The notes beneath the pieces were generated by a model. That model searched no databases. It worked only from the letters and a program-made list of their open reading frames with translations, and had not been told where the DNA came from. This document shows positions 11,903 through 22,219 of a stretch of DNA of 64,000 nt, one piece after another. Source of the stretch: Microdochium bolleyi (lineage: Eukaryota; Ascomycota; Sordariomycetes; Xylariales; Microdochiaceae). The DNA is taken from assembly GCA_001566295.1 (NCBI GenBank), contig KQ964248.1:496001-560000 (forward strand), given 5' to 3'. Every line of letters starts with the position of its first letter. Within the stretch, counting starts at the first letter, position 1. Position numbers and translations under genes: made by a program.

Positions 11903-14620
11903 GACGGTGGCTTCACGATCCTTGATTGACGTTGAGAAGGTTGAGAGTAACGAGTGGAATTCTCAAGCCGAGAGTAGATGTCCAGTGGATGGTGAAGGAG
12001 TGGGAGTGGGAGGGTGAAAACCCAGAGTTCGGGGCTTTATATGACACAGCGAGTGGGCGCCCAGTGACGTCTCTGGCCAAGCGAGAATGAGGCTCCAGTC
12101 GGTATTGTTCCTCCGGGCCACTGCTACGTGGACCAAGTGCCGGCGGTAGGTGTAAGTGTGTACAATAGTTTCAGCGTGTGCCCCAGACCAGCACTACATT
12201 GTGCCCAGCTGTCCTCGCTTCGGGCACTCTTTCTCATGTGTATGGAAATGATAGAATTCAAGGATTTCCCCATGCGCGTGGGGTCGTGCAGATGTCGATG
12301 TCCTTCAGCTAAGCTCTCTTGGCTCATGCATGCGTCCTGCTGCGGTCGATCCTTTGCAATCAGATTTTATGACATCTGCTGCATCGTGTCGGCTTGTCTC
12401 GACCATCTCGAGACATCGCATGTGCAAGCAGCATAGTCTGGTCTGACAGGTCAAGTCATCTCTGTGGAACGAAGGCCAGCTTGCTAGCTTATTACAATCT
12501 CGTCTCCTGCCATAACCTCATCTGGCCTTCCACCTCGGGAGAGTATCAAAAGGGAAACACGGGAGGCTGTTGGCTTTCTACATAGCCAATGGGGACATCT
12601 TGTCGGGACCGGCAAGGAAGCCTGGCAAACATGTGCAGGCTCCCGAGGAGGTAGCGTGCGGCAAGGCGTGGGCGGCTGCATAGCTTCCCGTCATCGTGGA
12701 CTCGGGCACTTTCTCACATTTGAGGCAGCTCCTCCGGATGGGTTGTGTCACGGTCGAAGGCTTCTCTTGCGATGTTCATGACTTGGGGCAAACATGACAG
12801 GCAACTCGACGGTTTCCCATGGGGGTAAAACGAGGACATCGTGAGATACCGATAGATCTAAGCAAAAGTTCTCCCATGGATCAACGGGAGCCGATAGCTT
12901 GGCAGGGCGCAAGTCAACGACACCAGCATGTTGTGTCCCACACATACCCCAGGTTCCAAGACAAGGTCTCCTGACGTGCCCTGACATGATGCCATCTGTA
13001 CCTTGCATCAAGAACAATCTGTAACAGCCCCTATATGGTGTCGTGCCACATCAGATTGTCATACACGGCGAGGCTGTGCTACAGGACCATGCATGCGAGC
13101 GTCGGCAGCCGCGACTTTGCCGGGGTTGTCGCTTTTGGCTTGACCACATACGAATGTCGTCTGTTTACACTGGTGAATCTTTAGAGCCATCTCAAGACTC
13201 AATTTGTGGCATTCAGACCTGCATAATTCGTCATGCGTAAAAGTTCCCCGTGCGATCAGAGATGATGTGGACGGGGAAGTCGAGTCGGCTAAATCTGCCC
13301 GCGTCGAAAGGGTGCTGCCTGGCAAACATACGCGTACCTTACTCGATCGCAGGCGGCTCCATCATCGACCTGATGGATTTGGGCCGAGCACTTGGTAGCT
13401 CCACCATTATATTTTGTCGAAATCCATCGTTGATGCCGTGTCGCGCACCGAGTACGCCTCAAGTCGATCTTTTGGGTTCTGAAGTTGTCCCATCGGTTCC
13501 TCGCAGACTCGTGACCATCCCCCAGATGCGGCTGGGTCTGGATGGACGCAGGTCATTACTGACTCTTCTGCCCCAATATCTGTAAGCTTGACATGAAGAC
13601 GAAAACAAATAGACGTTTACGACAGAGTCAAGCCTCTCTTGCCGTCCGAACAACCTCCAAGGCAGGCATGCCGTGAAAGCCAATGTGGGTCACTGACCAG
13701 CCACAAATGTCCAGCACAAGCCGATCTTCGCAGACGAGGTGGTGCTTGGCTAGAGATGACTTCCTATGGCCTGAGGCCCAGATTATCGTGATGTCGTATC
13801 GCTTCTGGTCTTTTTCGGGCCATTGGTATTACGGTACCAATAAGAAAACAAGAGGCGTCATAGTAACCAGCACGCAATGGATTGTTGTGGACCTCGACAG
13901 CACGTGGAAAATGCTTGTTCACTTCGCGTGCACAAAATGAATTGGCAGTCCAGGGAACTGGGAACGTCTCGTTCCATCCGAATGCCTCAAGACTCGACAC
14001 TGTTCTCTTGGAACTCTCCAGAGAGATGGGCCATGAACTGATGCCGGCATTCTCACCGCGCCATAGGTTTGACGGGCCCGTCGACCTGCTCATCTGGGCA
14101 TGGCACATCTGCCCAAGGCATCATTGTCGAACGGCGAAACCCCCCCCCCCCCCCCACAATGCTTGTTTCCATCGCAGCACAGTTTTTCCGGCTCTTGACA
14201 CTGCCGGGATCGTCGTCTGGAGGCCAGGATGGAGGATCCCGAGAGCGGCACGGGCGATAGGGCAGAGGCGGAGGAAGGTGGGACCCTGGCCCTGGCCTGC
14301 AAGGGCACCTTCTGTTCTGGGCAGCTGCGCAGCCCGTCTCAGCGCCGATCGCGAACCCGCCTGGCCCGAGCTGCGTCTCCTCGCAGCGTCCGCTGCAACC
14401 TCGCCCATCCACTTTCCCCAACAACACGAGATACAGCACCGTCGTCGTCATCACCAGCAGGGCAGATCCGCTGCCCATCATTGGACTTTTAAACACGCCA
14501 TCGGCACATCCAGTCGCTGAGGGGGGGACAGAGAGGCTTGGTTCCTGGTAAGTGAGCTTTCTCTCACTGACAACACACCTCTTGCTCCGTGCCATTGTTT
14601 GTGTCTGCCTGCCACCCATC
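11903..14620. other. Intergenic, 2.7 kb
   Basis: Upstream regions of the Ser/Thr-rich gene (left, reading left) and of the S28 peptidase (right, reading right), so a divergent promoter region. Short ORFs on both strands overlap each other and have no recognisable domain. The only distinctive element is the C homopolymer at 14140-14155. Confidence 0.6.
14140..14155. repeat. C16 homopolymer
   Basis: Sixteen consecutive C on the plus strand, about 465 bp upstream of the S28 peptidase start codon. It is prone to length slippage and to assembly error. Confidence 0.9.
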
Positions 14621-16374
14621 ATGGTCCGTCTCGGTGCCATCGCGGGCCTCATTGCCCTGGCTGCCTCGGTGCAGGCCCTGCAGCCTCCGCTACACATCCA
14701 GCGTCTTCTTGAGAAGGTCAGTCCAGTCCATCAATCACGCCATCGCCTCCGCCCGCGTCCGGGGCACATCAAGCTGACACGACAACAAGGCCAAAACCCA
14801 CGACAGTGCTCGTGTTGAGGATGTCTCGGCCACGGCTGCAGACTACAAGGAGTACTTCCTGCAGACTCCCGTGGACCACTTCCACAATGACACAAAGTAC
14901 GAGCCGCACTCCAATGCGACTTTTGGGCTCCGATACTGGTTCGATGCCCAGTACTACAAGCCTGGAGGCCCTGTCATCGTCCTCGCTGCCGGCGAGACCA
15001 GCGGTGTAGGCAGACTCCCCTTCTTGGAGAAGGGCATTGTCTACGAGCTGGCAAAGGCTACTGGCGGTCTCGGTGTCATTCTCGAGCACCGCTACTACGG
15101 CACAAGCTACCCTACCGAGGACTTCAGCACGGAGAACCTCAGGTTCCTTACCACGGAGCAGTCGTTGGCCGATACCGCGTTCTTCGCCAAGAACGTCAAG
15201 TTCGAGGGCGTCGATGTGGACCTTAACCCCAAGACCACACCCTGGATTGCGTACGGTGGAAGCTACGCCGGCTCTTACGTCGCGTTCCTCCGGATAGTGT
15301 ACCCGGACATCTACTACGGCGCCATCTCGTCCTCAGGCGTTCCGGTCGCCATCTGGGACTACTGGCAGTACTTTGAGGCCGCCAGGATCTACGCCCCTGG
15401 TGACTGCTCCATCACTACGCAGAAGCTGCAGAATGCCGTCGACAACATTCTGATCAAGAAGAACGACACCGAGTACCCCGCAAAACTCAAGGAAGCGTTT
15501 GGCTACAGCGGTACGGCTGACGATCTCAACTTTGCCAGCGTCTTGTCTACTGGCATCTATGGTCTGCAAAGCTACAACTGGGATCCCACGGAGAGCAGCA
15601 ACAGCTTTTTCGACTACTGCGAGCACATTTCCTCCGACAAGGTCATCCACAACAACACTGAGGCCAAGCGGGAGACTGCCAAAGAGCTCCTCGTCGCTGG
15701 CGGTTACGCAGATGAGGCTGATGTGCTCACAAACCGCCTTCTCAACTGGATTGGCTGGCTCTACAGGACCATCGGCTTTCGCTGTGTTGAAGGCGATGAC
15801 GAGTCCTGCTTCGGCACCGCTGATGCTAAAACACTGGCGGCGGCTGACCACAGTCAGACATGGAGGCTGTGGCAGTACCAGGTCTGCACTGAGGTAAGGT
15901 GTTTCAGTCTTAATGTTAGGGTTTTAACATTTTGCTAACAATCTCCAGTGGGGCTACCTCCAAACTGGCAGCGGTACGCCTGAGGATCAGCTCTCGATGA
16001 TCTCGCGCCTAATCGATCTCGAGTCGCAAGCCGCCATCTGCAAATCCGCCTTCAACATCACGGAGCCTGCCAAGGTGGAGAATATCAACAAGTTTGGCGC
16101 CTTTGACATCAGCTACCCTCGCGTAGCCTGGCTCGATGGCGAATGGGACCCGTGGCGCGCCGCCGGTGTTCACGCCATCGGCCAACCTGAGCGTGAATCG
16201 ACCACTAGCGAGCCTTTCATCCTCATCGATAAGGCTGTACACCACTGGGATGAGAATGGTGTCGTCGAGAGCGAGCAGACACCTGACTTCCCGCCGAAGC
16301 CAGTTGCCGAGGCGAAGCGGCAAATCCGAGAATTCGTCAAGGCCTGGGTCGAGGAGTTTGGTACGGCCAGCTGA
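14621..16374 (+). CDS. Secreted serine peptidase, family S28
   Basis: Exons 14621-14716, 14790-15893 and 15949-16374 give 541 residues; the two introns (73 and 55 nt) are both phase 0. Family S28 (lysosomal Pro-Xaa carboxypeptidase and dipeptidyl-peptidase II type) releases proline-containing peptides, usually in acid conditions; fungal members are secreted. The N-terminus (VRLGAIAGLIALAASVQALQ) is a clear signal peptide. Family landmarks: FLQTPVDHF, VILEHRYYGTSYP, the nucleophile motif GGSYAGSY (Ser near residue 190), GEWDPW with the catalytic Asp near 467, and AVHHWD with the catalytic His at 498 or 499. N-glycosylation sequons are present. The signal-peptide start has a good context (CATC-ATGG). 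The gene stands alone. Exact substrate specificity cannot be read from the sequence. Confidence 0.95.
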
Positions 16375-17234
16375 TTGCGGCTGAAGGCAACATCGGTGAT
16401 GGTCTTGGGACTATTGCTTGCATGGGGTCGAAGTCGTGATGTTCTTGGTAACTGAGGATGTGGTTTACTAACTTCTACAGCAGATACACTCGAAGAGGAT
16501 GATATTGCAGAGCTGTGATAAAGCATCGATAGACAATTATGGATACGTTTGGCGGACTATGCGGACTGTAGAACCATGTAATGGGCAGTTATGCACAATG
16601 AAAGGATACACGGGGTTTCGTTGCCCCTGCTATGGACTAAGCGTGTCGATATTCTGCACTGGTTCGCTTCCGAGAACATGGGATGTGATGCGTCATTCCT
16701 TGAGCGTCACGTGGAGCATGCAGAGGAACATGTGTGCCGCGGAGGATTTCACCTTCAAGCTTGAGTCGTTACGTCACGTGGTGCGAGAGACCATGGACTT
16801 TCGTGTTCTTTGTTTGATTGTCGATTGGTAATATTGGCTCTCGATTCCATATTTAGATTTCTTTCCTTTGGGAGCAATTATCAGTGCTCTGGCTCTTGTC
16901 CGACTGTGTGTGAATGTTGTCTTCGAGGAGGCCCCACTGCTTTGTTGGCAGAAGGGCAACACTGAGAAGCTTGCGGCTTTCACTTGTTGGTCGGTAGTGG
17001 TTGTGCCGCCCCATGGTTTTTCTCATGTTCTTTGAAAGAAGACATGCCAGTTCTGCCCAGCTGATTCTGAGGTTTCGCTCCTCGTATATAGTGGAGGAGG
17101 CGACACTTCTGGTTTGACAGACTTGTTTTCTTTACAATCGCTATCGCAGCTCTCCGTTGCAGCCACATCAATCTCATACCCCTTGTCGTTTCACGGTTCG
17201 GGACTCGGCAAATCGCCAAAAGTAGCTAGGAGCC
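16375..17234. other. Intergenic, 0.86 kb
   Basis: 3' flank of the S28 peptidase gene and upstream region of the small-gene patch. No ORF with coding character was seen. Confidence 0.6.
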
Positions 17235-17869
17235 ATGTCCTCCTCCTCCTCCAGATCACCCAGATCTTCGAAGTCCTCGGCGTCCTCGGCATCTTCGAAG
17301 TCGACAATCTCTGCAAGATCCTCAAAGTCCCAAGCAGCCTGCCACGGACAAGGTTCGACCTCATCTGAGTCGGGTGTGCGACACCCGGGGAACTGGAGGA
17401 TGTGAAGGTAATCTTTCGACCACGCTGAAAGAATGCGCAGAGTATACGAGACCTTCACGGAAGACGCATGCGATGTCTACGAAGGACTGTTCGACCGCCT
17501 CCAGATGCAACGGACGGCAAACAAACTCGCGGGCGATCAGCGTATCCAATTCCTCGAGCGATACACTCAGTGCCTCGAGAGAATCCAGCCTTGTCTCAAG
17601 GCAATCAGGCTAGAGCCGTGGCAGGCTGGTTTCTTCGAGATCTGCAGAGCCTTGAAGGAGTTGGAGGACGCTATGCGACCAAAATACTACTCAGAAGGTG
17701 GATTCGCTTGTTCTGGGGAAGTCTCGTTTGGCATCTCGGCAAGTTCGAGGAAAGCAAGGCTCGTCGCAGCTTTTTGCACGAGATGTATAGAGACCACAAG
17801 GTTGCATTCAGTCCATTGTTCCTATTATTCTCTGTGTTCTTCATTTCTGTTGTTAACGGGCGAGGATGA
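17235..17869 (+). pseudogene. Small helical-protein gene, apparently frame-broken (family member A)
   Basis: No known family recognised. An ATG at 17235 (context AGCC-ATGT) opens a Ser-rich leader (MSSSSSRSPRSSKSS). The same frame, after in-frame stops that an intron of about 60-70 nt would have to remove, resumes near 17433 with helical, well-coded protein (YETFTEDACDVYEGLFDRLQ, then CLKAIRLEPWQAGFFEICRA). After about 17690 the plausible coding moves to the next frame (RWIRLFWGSLVWHLGKFEES, HEMYRDHK) with no splice site to explain it, so a one-base frameshift is likely. E-x-W-x5-EICxAL is shared, with identical spacing, with the intact small gene at 19791. The intron boundary is uncertain. 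The alternative is a short functional gene ending soon after the EIC motif. Confidence 0.4.
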
Positions 17870-18344
17870 AAGTCCTGCATGGACCCTTCTGGATGAGAAC
17901 GGATATCTATATGCCTGCATGATGCCTTATTTGATACGTATGGCATCTTGCGGTTTTACTGCTATGTACAAACCTCACGATTTCTTCCATATCCTGTGCT
18001 CTGTCACGAGAAGCTACAAGAACACGGGTCGATTGCCTTGTTGGCCATGCAGTCAACTCTGGTCGTACTCCGATTGCTGCATTCTCGGACGTCCCAACGA
18101 GAAAGCTGTGCTCCATGGGCGACTCTTGTGCCACGAAAGAGGTGCCACATCGGTAGCGAGGCTTTTGAATTCTATTTGGTAACCTGCTCGAACTCAGCTT
18201 CATTCCTCGCAGTGTCCAGTGGATTTTATCAAAGACTAATCGGACATGCGCTCCCGAACGGCTGAGATCGCAGCCCACTCCTCAAGTCATCTTCAGCACT
18301 CTCGCTTCGAGCCTTTAAGCCTACAGTCTTAACTCTAGGCCTAG
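17870..18344. other. Spacer between relic copies
   Basis: No supported gene. One frame stays open to 18182, but its composition no longer looks coding after about 17800. Confidence 0.5.
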
Positions 18345-18682
18345 CTACCCGAGAACAACTTCTCACAAGCGGAAGCCCCTGTTCCTGTATCCCAGGAGGA
18401 CGAAGACCACGAGACCTTCGGCACCCACCGGAAAGACCTTCCCGCCATCGGGGCCTGATCAAGGAGCTCAAGGGGAATGAGACCCTCCTCCATGGTACCA
18501 TGCGCCGCTTGAGGGATGTTGTTCGAACCGGGTCAGAAGAGAAGAAGGAAGCGTATAGTAAGAAAAGGTTCAGGGAGCTGAGCGGCTTAGCTGAAGGCTT
18601 TTCTCAATGCCACGACTTCTCAGACTCGGGAGATCATCACAAGCGTGCTGAAGGGATATGGCAGTCCTTGAACATCATCTAA
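18345..18682 (+). pseudogene. Helical-protein relic (family member B)
   Basis: Two adjoining frames each look coding. The first (PVPVSQEDEDHETFGTHRKD and on to PAIGA) stops at 18456. The other (LIKELKGNETLLHGTMRRLR, then SEEKKEAYSKKRFRELSG) runs to a stop at 18680-18682. Moving by one base near 18450 would make them one protein, which is the pattern of a decayed gene. A helical R-R-L segment, an acidic/Lys linker and the [KR]FREL helix resemble the ORF at 20771-21043. No start codon was identified. Function unknown. Confidence 0.35.
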
Positions 18683-19790
18683 GAGGCATAAGAGAATAGG
18701 AAAAACTTATCACGCACTTCCCGGCACGTGACAGTGTTGTCGTTATGTGAGATCTATGCCTCCAACCACACCATACGGCCTCTCTTTGTGATCCTGCGCC
18801 TTCTGCTTGTCTGTCTGCTTAAGTGCATAGCGCTTGCGAAAACTAGTCTGATGCGTAGATCCTCCCAGAAATCTAACCACGTATGGTCGGCGAAATCAAA
18901 TTTGGGTTACAGGCCTTCTATTTTCGACTATCGCTTGATTGATTTGGCCATGAACTACCTCATGAAGCCCGATTCTCTCAAAGACTGCTGGACTTGTAGA
19001 AGCCCAGCAGCAGTTGTCTAGGCACGGGTTCGAACTTCTCCGGACTCAGCAACAAGCAAGGCATGAGAGACGTGTGGGCGCAAGCACGCAAATGGTTTCG
19101 AACTTACCCGATCTAGTTGCCGGGCTAGATCAAGGCTTTGTGAAAGCACCAGAGTTACTCAACCGCACAGCCGATAGAGATGAAACTTGATCTCCTGAGT
19201 GACGTTCTCGAACGTCCAGATACCATGCCTTGAAAGAAGTGGTAATTGCCAATGACATGCCATCAGCAGCTGTTCTCACGAGGAAAAGTTTGCGCAAGCC
19301 AGTGCCCTCTGAAGAAGTGCTTTCAGATTAATTCCTTTGATTCCCCTCAACGTTGCCTACTTGTCACATGTTGTACAGGCCTCTGTAACAGCGATGAGGA
19401 AGTCTTTGTGGCGTCAGGCCAGACGACATGGTTAAGGAACGAAAAGCTGGTTGTTAGTCGCACCCGGTCGCACCTTGCGTTGCTCTCCATGCCGAATAGT
19501 TGGAGAAGCTGTTGCTTGAAAGTCCTGTGCCCGATTTGATTGCTGTAGTTGGTGATGCAAGTAGCCAACTTGGGAAGTTTCTTCATTGATGTGTACAGAG
19601 ATCGAGAGAGCCAGTATGATGATAAGAAGGGCGCCCGGCACCCAAGGTTTCAGTTCAAATGATCACTATCTGGCATCACATCAGCACAAGCCGAGGTTCA
19701 CTATCTGTACTCGAATCCTGGGTTTTTGGACATTATTCGCCCACAAATCAACCAGCCGAGCTCGAATCTCGCAACACACGATCTGCAGCC
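18683..19790. other. Intergenic, 1.1 kb
   Basis: Short ORFs only (for example 18728-19021 and 19246-19539, +), with no helical-family signature and no domain. It includes the upstream region of the small gene at 19791. Confidence 0.55.
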
Positions 19791-20201
19791 ATGCCGATGT
19801 CTCCTCCCCCCCGACCAGCGAAGAAGCCATCTTCGGAGAAAGAAACAGCCAATTCACGAACCCCCACGTGGGACAGACAGTTCACAAGCCCGGACGGGGA
19901 GCAATGGCGCCTAGATTGCGCCGAAATATGCAGTGCATTAACGATGATCCAGAAAAGGGAAGACCTTTCCACAGTTAAAGTAAACGTCACAGATATAACT
20001 CGACGCCTCCAGAAAGCGCTGTACCATCTCGACGCTGACGGAAAGGCGGGTAATAAGGAGGACAAGGCGGATATCGCATGTCGGGCTGAGAAGCTGCTGG
20101 CTTATCTGAGAAACGAGAACAAGGCAGAGTTCGCCAAGGAGACGGTTGGCAATATCAATTACTTATACGAGGCTCTGGAGCAATACGCCGGAGGGATTTG
20201 A
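19791..20201 (+). CDS. Small helical protein of unknown function (family member C, intact)
   Basis: A single-exon ORF of 136 residues beginning MPMSPPPRPAKKPSSEKE. The start at 19791 (context CAGCC-ATGC) is preferred over the frame's further upstream extension because that leader reads like untranslated sequence. After a Pro/Lys-rich, disordered N-terminus come helices with strong heptad character: EQWRLDCAEICSALTMIQKR, ITRRLQKALYHLDADGK, RAEKLLAYLRNENKAEFA, and NINYLYEALEQYAGGI at the end. No signal peptide or membrane segment. Codon use favours C/G third positions, as in neighbouring real genes. The E-x-W-x5-EICxAL block matches the ORF near 17630, so it belongs to a local family. Function unknown; it could act as a small adaptor or simply be lineage-specific. 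Confidence 0.6.
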   Translation: MPMSPPPRPAKKPSSEKETANSRTPTWDRQFTSPDGEQWRLDCAEICSALTMIQKREDLSTVKVNVTDITRRLQKALYHLDADGKAGNKEDKADIACRAEKLLAYLRNENKAEFAKETVGNINYLYEALEQYAGGI

Positions 20202-20770
20202 AAGTAGCGGCCACCGAAACATCGATCAGACGAGGATGAAGAAGAAGAACATCTGGGGCATCGAATTTGCGTCATCGAAAAACTTTTGTGACTGAGGGGA
20301 TCCTGCTGGAAGACTACGAACAGGGCGGACTGCTGCGCCGGAGGGGATTTGAGTTGGCTCTGTGTTTCTTCCCCTTTGTTTCTCTGATTTCCCTGCGACG
20401 AAGAAAGGTGCAGGCACGTAATTTCAACCAAGGTAGTGAGCCATAGAGGCTCCAACTGGTTTCGTATTCGCTCATTTTGGTTCTACGAATAACCTAGTGC
20501 TCACTGATGTGTCTTTTGATAGTTCTTTGACGACGATGGTCGACCAAGAGAACAGAGCTGATGAACTGCACACCCAGTGGATTTCTCAACCTGAGGGTGT
20601 CAGTCACAAGTCTCGGAGAAGCTCTCTTGCAAATTGTGCATCTCGAGCAGCCGTATGTCCGTACCACGGCGTGTTCACGTTTCGGCTCGTCGAGCTGCTG
20701 TGGTGGCACTCACGTTGCCCTCACTATGGATTTGATGAAAACTGCTCTTCGCACATAAAGTTGGTGTCAC
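20202..20770. other. Spacer with a possible first exon
   Basis: An ATG at 20536 begins MVDQENRADELHTQWISQPE. A GT at 20597 would join in phase to the CAG acceptor at 20772-20774 and so to the ORF that follows. The donor (GTGTCA) is poor, so this is only a suggestion. Confidence 0.25.
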
Positions 20771-21043
20771 GCAGTCGCTATCTTTGACAACATCAACACT
20801 CTCAAGAGAAAGCTCGACAGGCTGCACCGCGATTGCGCCCACGCGGCAGAGAAGGACACAGGGGCTAATTCAAAGTTCAGAGAGCTGGACGAGTTCACCG
20901 CGTTGTGGGTTGAACTTTTGAAGCACTGTTCACACGTAGGCTGCGACCTCGCGGGCCGTGCTTCCGAGAGCCTTCCCAAGCTGTGCTTGGAACTGGAGGA
21001 TATCGCGAGAAACAGCGGATCCAAGCCAGGAGCGAAGAAATGA
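20771..21043 (+). pseudogene. Helical-protein ORF lacking a clear start (family member D)
   Basis: An open segment of 90 codons ends at TGA 21041-21043, reading AVAIFDNINTLKRKLDRLHR, then AAEKDTGANSKFRELDEFT, then LPKLCLELEDIARNSGSK. It has no in-frame ATG; a TAA lies just upstream at about 20759. It is therefore either a 3' exon of a spliced gene (a possible first exon at 20536-20596) or a truncated copy. The segment order (basic helix, acidic linker, KFREL helix, Leu-rich helix) parallels the ORFs at 18345 and 19791. Third-position GC is high. Function unknown. Confidence 0.4.
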
Positions 21044-22219
21044 GGGTGGGCGATGATAGCGGGTGGCGTACTCGGCCATGAGTGGTGAGTAGCGTCTATG
21101 TTTGAGGGAAGCTCTCCTCAAGAAGACTTCAGACGCGTATCAGTAACAGACCGTTCCAACCATGAACAGTTAAGAGAGGAGACTCGGGCACTAGCAGGAG
21201 TAGCGGCATCAATGGGATGTATTCCAGTAATCTGTGTAGACTGCTGGGCAAGTGAAAAGCATTACGGTGATAGAGACGAATATCAAATCAAAGATCACCC
21301 GAGGGGCCGTGTTCTTGATCTGTACATCTTCATTGGAATGAGTCAACCCTGCCCTGACACAGCAAGTACGAGTGAAGAATCGCCTTTGGCTGAGCTTGGC
21401 CCCAAGCCGGGTGTAGAGTCAGTAGTCTGCGTGTCGTCCATCCACGCCTAGTGCTCCATTTCACGAGCAACAGAAAGAGAAGCTTGCATACTCTGGAATC
21501 TCTGTGCGACGGAGGAGAATTGCCATAGCTGGGGCCAAACGATCGACACACAGCGTTCGCAGCGCCTGCATCGCGTTGCCGTAAATGAGCTGACCTGCGG
21601 AGAGAAGTCATTTGGAGGCCTATAAACCACTCGAGAGATGCTCTTATGGCAGCAATACGATATATTTCTGTTTCCCGGAACACTTGAGCTCTTGTAGAAG
21701 CAGTTCTTGAGGGACCCCGCATGGCTGAGAAGTAACAACGCGAAGGAGGATCCGACGGTCGAATCCAAGCCCAGCATGCTGTTAATGCTCACCGACCAGT
21801 GGAAAGCTCTACAGGCACGAGGAGATTCAAAGTGGTCCAAGGCGCAATCGTCTCACTTGTGCAAATTCGGGAGAATACAAAACTCCGGCTATCGCACCTA
21901 AATATATGACCATTTCCGTACAGGCGTGCGAGCCTTGCCATAAGTCATTCTGGCAGCCTTCTACGATAGTGTAGCACTGTCAGTCCTCCTTGAGACAATG
22001 AGAGTCGTATTCTACATCTTGTCTAGCACTCATCAGGCTCCGATCTATCGTCAGCCTTCAGCTAATCTCTTTTTTATCCTTAAACCCACAACGCTTGCAA
22101 CGCCTTTTCCATGCATATATGAATCAAAAGCCCAAGCTCAGGCGCATAGAACACACTATGGTGCGAATGAGCGTCTCATTTTTGCGCTCAATGCCCCATG
22201 TCTATCTGTGCGTCATGAT
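21044..22219. other. Intergenic, 1.2 kb
   Basis: 3' flanks of the small-gene patch and of PUS4 (convergent). ORFs at 21098-21451 (+, 117 codons) and 21707-21901 (+) show no family signature and were not accepted. Confidence 0.55.

Noticed and set aside
17174..17458. Acidic minus-strand ORF (EDAEDAEDFEDLGD)
   Set aside because: Mirror of the Ser-rich leader of the plus-strand small gene, whose start context and shared family motif downstream are better supported.
19021..19040. tRNA B-box-like GGGTTCGAAC
   Set aside because: No matching A box, acceptor stem or anticodon arm around it.
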